Shown here piece by piece: positions 52,657-61,303 of a stretch of 64,000 nt of DNA; position 1 is the stretch's first letter; each line of letters opens with the position of its first letter. The DNA comes from Helicostylum pulchrum (taxonomy: Eukaryota; Mucoromycota; Mucoromycetes; Mucorales; Mucoraceae): NCBI GenBank assembly GCA_025677825.1, contig JAIXMO010000002.1, forward strand, positions 248,001-312,000, written 5' to 3'. A model generated the notes under the pieces. It ran no database searches. It was not told the DNA's origin and saw nothing but the letters and a program-made list of their open reading frames with translations. The position numbers were made by a program, and so were the translations under genes.

Positions 52657-53661
52657 ATGTCAGATAATATTGTTCTAGTAAAGAATGCGTTTGATGAAAC
52701 ACCAGCTACTTCGCCAGTTACCTCACCAGTTTTGTCAACTGCAGGTCTTGAAAGACCAGATTTAGTAGAGATTGGTACATTATTTGATACAATTGCTATT
52801 CATGATTCGCTTGTTCACATTGCAAACACAAACGAACTCAACATGACATGGAAAGAATTACAAAGTATTTTAAATAGTTTAATCGCTGAGGTAAAATAAA
52901 AATAAAAAACATCATTGTTGTGGTACCATAGTACCCAAAAAGCTTCTTTTTTTTAAAGTTTTTTTTTTTTGGTATTGTAGCAATGTAAATTGGCAGAAGA
53001 AAATGTGAAAGATGAAACAGCAAAGACAATGGTAGAGTCTTTAACGGCAAAGATTACCTACTCTATCAATGAGCATAACAAGTAAGTCAAATTTAAAGCA
53101 GACGCAAAAAATAACAAACAAACTAAAAATGTACACGTATAAAGTTGCCCTTTCACTATCCAAAGATTATGTGAATTACTAATTGAGCCAAAAAAATATT
53201 ACAAAATGTTTGTCAAGTATTTACGCGCTATTGACAAAGTACTTTCGGTGACTTCGTATTGGGAAGATTTTGTCAGTACCGAAGAAAAAAAGAATGAAGA
53301 TGAAAATATGGACATAGAAAAGGCACAGGATGAAAACATGGAAGAAGAAAAGATTGAAGAAGAAAAAGTTGCAGAAAAGACCGAGGTTGAAAAAATGGAA
53401 GAAGAAAAGATCGAAGAAGAAAAGGTTGCAGAAAAGGCAGAAGAAGAAAAGGCAGATGCAACTATGGAAGAAAAGACAGACGAAACTATGGAGGAAAAGG
53501 TAGTCGAAAAAGAAGAAGCAAAGACGGACGAAGTAGAGATCGGTGAAAAAAAGATCGATAAAGAAGAGATAGAAGAAAATAAGATAGAAAAAAAGTCATC
53601 ATTACCAGTTGACGATGATTTAGATCAACCAAGAAAATGTGCTAAAATGGACTTGGACTAA
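52657..53661 (+). CDS. protein phosphatase 4 regulatory subunit 2
   Basis: Exons 52657-52890, 52981-53081 and 53166-53661 encode 276 residues. PP4R2 targets the PP4 catalytic subunit, with roles in DNA-damage recovery and centrosome function. The N-terminal half matches the family: HDSLVHIANTNELNMTWKEL followed by SILNSLI, and then NKLCELLIEPKKYYKMFVKY with LRAIDKVLSV, the most conserved family block (CELL-x-x-P-x-x-Y). The C-terminal 110 residues are a low-complexity Glu/Lys repeat in which units such as MEEEKIEEEKVAEK recur, ending in a basic/acidic tail. The tail is far more repetitive than usual for this family. Confidence 0.85.
53333..53595 (+). repeat. coding GAAGAAAAG-type repeat (Glu/Lys tract)
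   Basis: Imperfect repeats of GAAGAAGAAAAG-like units in frame in the PP4R2 C-terminus, giving EEEK/EEKxAEK units. Likely length-variable between strains. Confidence 0.8.
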
Positions 53662-55145
53662 AATTAATATCATTACAATTATTATTTATTTTTTAATGCA
53701 TGCAAGTTGATTAATAACGCCCAACTGAATTACGTAGCAACAACAATAAATAATAAGAAAAAGTTCAAGCTAAAAAAAAAACCGATTGTATGTTGTTGTT
53801 GTTGTTGATGATGTTGATGTTGCCCCTATATATATATGTATATATATATATATGTATGTATTTATAATGTGTAAAATAGATCAAACTAAAATAACAAGAA
53901 TAATTGACAAAATAAGGAATGACAATGGTAGATCTTGTTTATATATACATATAAATTATGCAAAAAAACATAGGAGAATGATTATACTGAGAGAGAGAGA
54001 AAGAGAGAGAGAAAGAAAGAGAGTGTGTGTGTGAGACATCATTCCAAAAATGCCGAATACCGAATCTTGTGATAAATAGAAAGGGCACAAAACTTAATCG
54101 TTGTCTATTCTCGAAAGTCGAATCATACTTCTTTTTTTTTTTTTTCACTCTCTTCTTGATTTGTATTATGCATGTTATTGTTATTTTGTGTGTGCGTGTG
54201 TGTGTGTGTGTGTTTTAAAAGTCAAAGCATTCCTAAATAACAAAAAGCAAGGAATGGTGGGAAATAAAGTAAATATGATTACAAGATCTCCGTGCACTGC
54301 ATCATCGTATTATAATTATATATTGATGTACATATATGTATAATTAATGTAGAAATACCTTGTTAAAAATAGAGGGCTCCTATTAGTTTTTGTAGTATAT
54401 ATATAAATCACAACTATAAAGTATAAAATAATAAATAATTATGTACAAGTTGAAAAAAAACTTATTATCAAATATATGCATTGACCCTTCTCTAAAAAGG
54501 CTTAATTAAAAAAAAATATATAACTCTTTTTTTTTTTTTTTTTTTTTTGCTATACAATTATTATCCAGATTCCCGGAAGTAAAAGGGACTGCAAAAAAAA
54601 AAGAAAGAAAATATACATCTACAAAAAAAAAGGGACAAAGAAGAAAAATATAGGTATTCTTTTAAATAAGTTGGCTGTAAATATAATGCATCCCGTTTTT
54701 AACAAATAAAGTATAATATATATGTTATAATATTACTTTTTGTTATTTATTACTTGATATAGTATCACTTGGGACTCCTATCTTTTTAAGAACATAACAT
54801 ATATAAAAAAAAAGTATTGTCCCTTATAAGTTTTTTTTTGTATTATGCTTGGCCCGTGCGGCTGCATGAATAATAATAATAACAAAGAAACAAGAAGAAA
54901 AAAAAAGAGTTCCGATCAGCAATTCATTCCTTGATATTCACCGTAGAACAGTTGATACTGCATTTCTCAACTTGTTTTTTCCCCTTTTTTTTTTGTTTTT
55001 TAATTCAAAAAGCAAAAAAGAAAAAATTATATAAATCTCTTCTTCTTCTTCTTTTGCACAAGTATAATTAAAGAGAATATATATATTATATTTCTTTTAT
55101 ATATATTATACAAATACATTACATACCCTACATAAAATAATAATA
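53662..55145. other. 1.5 kb gene-free region with several microsatellites
   Basis: Holds TTG repeats (53790-53821), TA-rich tracts (53828-53854), a GA repeat (53988-54022), a TG repeat (54187-54212), a TATA-rich leader (55075-55110) and many homopolymers. The AT-rich leader at 55010-55145 belongs to the next gene. No coding sequence recognised. Confidence 0.55.
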
Positions 55146-56348
55146 ATGAGCTCTGCTGTCGCACTATACCCTCATCATCCTTACACAGGATACCGTTTTG
55201 AAAGTAATAACACGACTCGATTCTATTCACAATCAACTCCACCAGATGAAACATTTGATGACGAGGATCAAATCCCCTCTGTAGACGAATTTCGTGCCAT
55301 CATTGATGATTATTTAAATAATCTCAGTCCTAAAAAAAGAGATAAAGCATTAGTAGATCAAACCCGCTATGTATTAATTCAACAAGTATTAAGAGACCCA
55401 AGAAATACAGCAATCTCAACCGCTCAATTCCGTTTTTGGGTAAAGAAAATGTTTCAACTTCAACCTGGAACCACTGATTTGGTTTGCCATGATAATAAAC
55501 CTGTCGCTATGAAAGAACAGATTTATGATATCCTTGTTAAAGCGCACAGAGAAGCTCATCATGGAGGCAGAGATAAAACTTCAGCATTGGTAAAATAAAC
55601 ATAACTATTTAATTCATTAATAATAAAAGCTAATAGTATTATCTTTATTAGGTAAGAAGAAGATTCTCTTGGATCCCCAAAGAATTAGTTGCTAGATTTG
55701 TTCGTCATTGTCCATTTTGTATTACTCGTCGTAATAGCGGACATAGCCCAAGTACTTTACTTCCCAAGAGTGCTAGTCCTCGTTCAAGATACTCAAGACA
55801 TGGTTGTTCATTTGATTCAGGAGCACCTTCCATCTGTACACCTTCGTCATTAAAAGAAGAAGGAGATCTTTCGTCAGGCCCACCTTCATCTGATAGCGGA
55901 TACGAAGCTACACCGAACTATGTCACCATGTCATCTTCACCTTCTCCCAGAAGACCTTATTTCAGTTCCATGTATGATAGAGACGATAATGGTTTTTTAG
56001 AATGCAATTATGAACCATCTTTCAATATGAACACTAGTTTCCGAAATAATAATGAAAGACATCCTTCTACTATGCATCCTTTATCGCATCATCCTCAACC
56101 ACAACATCCTCAACCTCAATCACCTTTATTCTACAGTCAAAATTATTCAGGATATCCGTTTTATAGTACTGGATATTATCCTAATGCATTAGGAATCACA
56201 CCATGTCAAGAAAATTCTAGCAATAATTCATCTGCCGTTTCCGTTGCCGGAACTGGTACCAATACAGCAGCTGCCGCAGCTGCAGCGGTGGCATTAATGA
56301 GATCTCCTAATAATACATCCGATTTATTATCTCATCATCAACAAGAGC

Positions 56349-56379
<31 letters not shown>

Positions 56380-56533
56380 GCAGCAGCAGCAGCAGCAGCA
56401 ACAAGCTCAACAGCAGCAACAAGCACAACATCAACAACAACAGCATTACAATACACAACAAACATCTTCAAGTCATTATGTACCTTCTTATCCTCTTGCT
56501 CTGCCGGAGAATGCATATGGAGCCGATATCTAG
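55146..56533 (+). CDS. polyQ protein with an integrase-type H2C2 zinc-binding domain
   Basis: Exons 55146-55589 and 55652-56533 encode 441 residues. Residues about 130-175 read AHREAHHGGRDKTSAL then VRRRFSWIPKELVARFVRHC and PFC. This is the H-x3-4-H ... C-x2-C finger found N-terminal to retroviral-type integrase cores (Integrase_H2C2). No integrase catalytic core (DDE) follows. Upstream is a conserved-looking alpha-helical region (VDEFRAIIDDYLNNLSPKKR, FRFWVKKMFQLQPG). Downstream is a long disordered Ser/Pro/Asn/Gln tail with alanine and glutamine runs, as in fungal transcription regulators. It appears to be a domesticated retroelement domain in a probable nuclear regulator; function is inference. 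Confidence 0.8.
56338..56440 (+). repeat. CAA/CAG trinucleotide repeat coding polyglutamine
   Basis: A pure run of CAA codons followed by CAG codons, then an interrupted stretch (QAQQQQQAQHQQQQ). The two-codon block pattern suggests expansion of two adjacent units. Likely length-polymorphic. Confidence 0.9.
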
Positions 56534-57025
56534 TCTCCCGAAAAATTCTCCCTATTAATACATATTTTCTTTTTTGTACGGTGTGTTTGTTATTGATTTC
56601 CTTCCGAATTTAAATTAAAAAAATAATAATTTCATGATGGAACAAAAGAAAAGGCACAATTCTCCCCTCCTCCTCCTCCTACACCTTACCATCTTTTTTA
56701 TATTTTTTTTCTAACTTACATATTTACTCACTTTTTTCTTTAAATTATGCTCTTTTTTTTTCTCTCTTTCTTTCAACACTATGAAAAGATGTACTTTGCT
56801 TTTTATGCTTTTTTTCCCTGTTTTTTATTTTATTTTTTCTGATCTTTTTTTTATTTTTTATTATTATTTATGAATATATACCCTCCCAAAAAAAAACACA
56901 TTCTCTCTCGATATATTCTTTTCCTCACCTCTCTCTCTCTCTCTTGCTTTCTCTCTCTCTCATCTTTGTGAATAATATACTTCTTTATTTTCTAATAATA
57001 ATAAAAATAGAAAAATAAAAATAAA
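56534..57025. other. convergent 3' spacer, pyrimidine-rich
   Basis: Between the 3' ends of the integrase-finger gene and the BRCA1-like gene. Dominated by T- and C-rich tracts, including a CT repeat at 56928-56943. No gene seen. Confidence 0.6.
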
Positions 57026-58759
57026 TTACTCAATTCGTAACTGACTAATTGATTCAATAATCCAAGTTGCGCTACGGATTTGGTATTGATTTAACCAAGC
57101 ATTTTTTTTCATATTTGTTTGAGTGCCATAAATAACAACTGGTAAGCTTTTATCTAGTGTCTTGGGTACATCTGATAAACTAATAGGTCTACGTTTTTCC
57201 ACAATACCTCCACCGGAATCTATCAAGTAACCGAGATCCTTTTTGTTGTGTTTTTCTGAATAATCGCCAGCTAAATAAAAACGCATGCCTTCAAATAACG
57301 TTTCCTTGTGACTCAATCTTATTTTTCTTCCTTTACTAGGCGCACGAGTTAACCCGGATTTTGCATCTCCTTGTATTTCATATGATTCTTCTGGTAACCA
57401 TCTCTTTTTTTTCATACTATCCAGTAACCCTTTTTTTTAAAGTTTAACTAAAAATCAATTATACAAAAAATAAAATAAAAAACGCTTACATTTTGGTGTT
57501 ACAATCCATTTACCACGTAGAATACCTGAAAGGTATTTTAATGTTCTGTGGCACTTTTTACCGCTATCTACACTCGATATCACATGCGTTACTTCTTCCA
57601 TATCTTTCAACTCTGATCCAACCGTAAATTTCAATCTAGACTCTGCGACACGCTCTATATGTTTTTCAATCAATTCCATTTCAGCATCCAAGACGCCTGT
57701 AAACATGATATGAATCTCGTTAGTTTCTGGTTGTTGTTGTTGTTGTTGTTTTTTTCTTGTTGTTGTTCTGGAAGGTAATGTCGCTGTTTCCAATGATCGA
57801 TCTTCCAAGGTATTTGGAACTGAACTAGAACAAGATCCCGTCCTGGTTTTGGATCTGGTACTATGTGTCGGCTCAACCACAGGAATATTCCTATTTTTAA
57901 ATTTCTTACATACACCACATGCTTGAAGACATGATAGATTTTCAAATTCACATTTTGTACATTTCCATGTTTCATCACTAGTTTCCTATTTGCATAAATA
58001 TATTTTAATCTTGCAAGTTTTTATGCGTATAGAATTTTTTTTTTTTTTTTGTCAATCTGCTTACAGTTTTATCCGGCGAACGACGTGAACGAGTAGGTTT
58101 ATCTTGTGTTTCAACCGAACTACGCGATTCAGTTATAGGTTCTGATAACGTATCAATCTCCATAATATCCTCATCATCTTCAGTCGGTGCAACATAGTTT
58201 GGTGGCGGTGCACTACTTCGAATAGGTCTCTCTGACAACAAATCATCAAGGAACGAATCACTCTTTTTAAACTTTTTTCGGTCGGGAAGATCGCTATATT
58301 CGGCTTCTAAATCCTCTGTGGATTCTTGTGTATCTATATCAGAACGTTTATTACCGCGTTGTGCAAGTGAATCTTCCAAAGGTGTAAGTGAATGATTTAA
58401 TAATGCAAACTTCAATTTATACACATAAGATACCAAGTTATCGTGCATTGGGTCCGTTAAAAGATCTTCAGTTGTTGCTGGTAATTCACAGGTGGGGCAT
58501 TTTTGGTCTTGTTGTACTTTCTCTAAAATGCAATCACTAAATAATAAAATAAATAAGTATTGTAATTGTTATATAGCAAAGTTTTACTTACGAACAGAAT
58601 CTGTGCCCACATTCAGCTACAATTCTTGTCTGGCGTAATGTTGATAAACTAAGGAGTGTTACTTTTTTTTCGCGTTCTTGACTGTTTGTTGTTTCAATAT
58701 ATATCTTACCATACTTCACATTTTAGAAACTGTTCTATCTTTAATAAAGAACTCAACAT
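57026..58759 (-). CDS. BRCA1/BARD1-like protein: RING, RanBP2-type zinc finger and tandem BRCT
   Basis: Exons 58759-58710, 58648-58592, 58536-58065, 57985-57490 and 57429-57026 encode 492 residues. A C3HC4 RING opens the protein (C14, C17, C30, H32, C35, C38, C49, C52), starting LKCEVCLSTL and ending KCPTC. A disordered acidic linker with KxFKK-like basic patches follows. Residues 199-218 are a perfect RanBP2 zinc finger (W-x-C-x2-C-x3-N-x6-C-x2-C). The C-terminal 210 residues are two BRCT repeats, with IHIMFTGV, VTHVISS and GKWIVTPKWLLDSM in the first, and LFEGMRFYLAGDY and ATWIIESI in the second. RING plus tandem BRCT is the BRCA1/BARD1 plan: a ubiquitin ligase acting at DNA damage. That role is inferred. 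Confidence 0.88.
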
Positions 58760-60362
58760 GACTTGTATATACGTTGTTTCGCGATTAAGAGAAAAACAAG
58801 AAAAAATAAATAACGTCGTTCTTCTTTTTTACGTGTAAAAATGCTGAGCTTCAAAAAATTAATTCTTCACCTTTCTATGCATGGGAAAACAACTTGTTTC
58901 ATTGTTGTTGTGACAGATAGGAACTACATTACTTTTTTTTTGGGGGGGGGGGGGAGGGGGTTCCTGTTACTTTTTCTTAATATTCTCCTTTATATAAAAG
59001 TGCGCAGATATATGAAAAAAAAATGTTGGTTAGACTCCTTAAACACGTATAAAACGTTGCATAGAGCCATATCGAAACTTTTTTTTTTATTGAGTACACA
59101 GCTTCTAGAAAAAAAAAGTAACCTGTAATTCGAACAAACCAATTAAAAATTAAGTCCATAATAAAATATTATTTAAAAAACTATTATACGAACTGTTTAT
59201 ACACTATAAAAGGAGGAAAAAAACATATATGCATATATACAAGGCTCCTATTATACTTTTGAAAATAGATTTTGTGGCAGGAAAAAAAATATATATATGC
59301 CTAAAACTCATGTATATACATGTTATCATATGTTTTTATAGAGACCCTAAAAAAAAAGGTTTTTTAAAGATAATTGTTTCATTAGCAAATAGGTATTCGT
59401 AATTAGACTGTCTGCTTATTCATGACAGTTCTCGTGTTTAGAACCCTGAATATATGCGTAAACAGGGGCATAAATGTGTATTATCTCATGACTTGGAAAA
59501 AGTTTAACTTCTTTTCTTGTTATCTTATTACAAATATATTTCAATAACGTCAAGTTAAGCCCGTGTTTGATTTTACCTATCTTCTACTAATTAACTATTT
59601 ACCAAGTAATTGAAACATATACTATAAAAATGCTAGACTTTTTTCGGGAGTTAGCTCCTTGCTATATTATATTATTTTATGACGATATCTCAAGTTTCAA
59701 CAAGTAGCTAAATGACTTATTATGACACATTCTTACTTGTTATTATAACCAAACTAACCTTTTGCCGGTTGTTCCTCGAGTCTAATAAAATTATACAAAT
59801 TGACAATTACTTGGCAGAAATAACTAGTTCGTTACTTGTAAAATAAATCATTGATATACGGTATAATTAGAAGAGTCTGGATAATTCTTTTTTCTATTTG
59901 CGAGGAATGAAATTGTCTGTCCGTTATTCTCTTTAAAGCGCGTGTTTTTAAGAAAAGGTTTAGAAGTAACTTCTAAAAAAGGGCACTTTTACAGTGATCG
60001 AAATAGGGTGTTTTCTTTGTGTAATTAAAGGTCAGGAAATGATTATTTTGTCCAAGTTACTTAATGGAAGTTAGTCTTTAGGATATTGTCTTTAATATCA
60101 ATTATTGAAAAATGCTTGTTGTCTTATATCTTTTGCAATTTTTTCTATTTTATTTTTCAGTCGATCATTTTTATCATTTCTGATCATTTTGGGGGATCAG
60201 CCCCTTTTGTGTTTTTGTGGTTATTGTGCAATTACTCCCGATCCAATTCGGCTTTCTTTGAGAAAAAAACCTACCATACTGTAGTGTTTGTTTAGGTGCA
60301 TCTAATCCATCATAAATCGTATTTTTAAAAGAAAATTGAACGAGTAATCACTGTTTTACGAC

Positions 60363-60397
<35 letters not shown>

Positions 60398-60832
60398 AAT
60401 TAAATGGGCGATTTTGTTAAAGCGCGGTTTCTCGCCCAGCACTTAAAACTGAAATAAACAGTTTTAACGCGTTTCATCAGTTTTATCCCGTGTCTTTAAA
60501 TAACAATAATGTCGAAAGATTCTGAACTTCTCAAGGAGCTTAGAAAACCGTTAATGTATAATCCAGTCTCAGTAAATAAAGTGCATACTTTTAGTTAAAA
60601 TATATTCCATTCGCAAGTTCAATCTATCATGAAAGATAAATGGAACTGTAACATTTACATTGTTTAAAATCTTCAATCATAAGTAAAAAAAAAAAAAAAA
60701 GTTAACCGAAGATTCGACGTAATTCATTGTCAATATTTGCTTTTATTTTTTGTTTGTTAAACTAATTTGATCGCTGATAGTTTGTGCTGTTGATGGAAAG
60801 TTTTCTCACATTAGTTTAAAAAGGTCAATATG
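58760..60832. other. 2 kb region without an intact gene
   Basis: Upstream of the BRCA1-like gene. It contains a G-run at about 58940-58957, AT-rich sequence, the second copy of the 23 kb repeat at 59938-60437 and a T-run at 60365-60396. No coding sequence recognised. Confidence 0.5.
59938..60437 (+). repeat. dispersed repeat, copy 2, without terminal inverted repeats
   Basis: Corresponds to 22774-23265 in the same orientation, with substitutions, indels and a T-run insertion at 60365-60396. Shared blocks include GGTTTAGAAGTAACTTCTAA and CCCCTTTTGTGTTTTTGTGG. I did not find the CAGTAGCG end sequence near this copy, so it looks truncated on both sides. Confidence 0.75.
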
Positions 60833-61303
60833 TTACATTCGGCGTAAAGACTCTCGGCGATTGAAAGGAAGCAATCCGCTTTTTCTTTTTATCAATTGAT
60901 TTGATATCACTACAAAGTAATCAGTACCTTCATGGGAATGTTGGAATAACAAAATAATCCTGTCTATACCCGGATCTGCTTCGGGAGATATAGAAATCAA
61001 AGCATATTGACTCATTCTTACTTTCACTGAAGATAGCAGAAGAGTATTATCGAATGATCTCTTCTTGTCGTACTTGATACTTTTAGCACATTTAATATGA
61101 GTATCGACGTTTGCTCCCGTGATACTCCACCACTTCAATAGAAGGGCTTGTAATTTGTAACCATCATCGTAGTCGTTAAAGTTTGTTGCGTATTTGAAGC
61201 TAGCCAGGATCTTCTCTAACCGTTTCTCATTATTGCCGGCATATTTCAAACCACAAGTCTGATAGTAGTCGTATGCTTCGTTCACAAAGAACATTGACAG
61301 CAT
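60833..61303 (-). pseudogene. partial open reading frame of unknown family, probably decayed
   Basis: A 156-codon frame with good protein composition (EAYDYYQTCGLKYAGNNEKR, LQALLLKWWSITGANVDTHI, PEADPGIDRIILLFQHSHEG). Upstream in another frame lies more plausible sequence (FEESGKEMNVEKFMNAVNVL), so a frameshift has probably separated the N-terminus. No family is recognised. It might instead be a short intact gene starting at 61303; I prefer the decayed reading. Confidence 0.45.

Noticed and set aside
53273..53461. Minus-strand Leu/Phe-rich frame that looks membrane-like
   Set aside because: Antisense of the Glu/Lys repeat in the PP4R2 tail.
56307..56516. Minus-strand polyVal/polyAla frame
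   Set aside because: Antisense of the CAA/CAG repe at; reflects repeat composition only.
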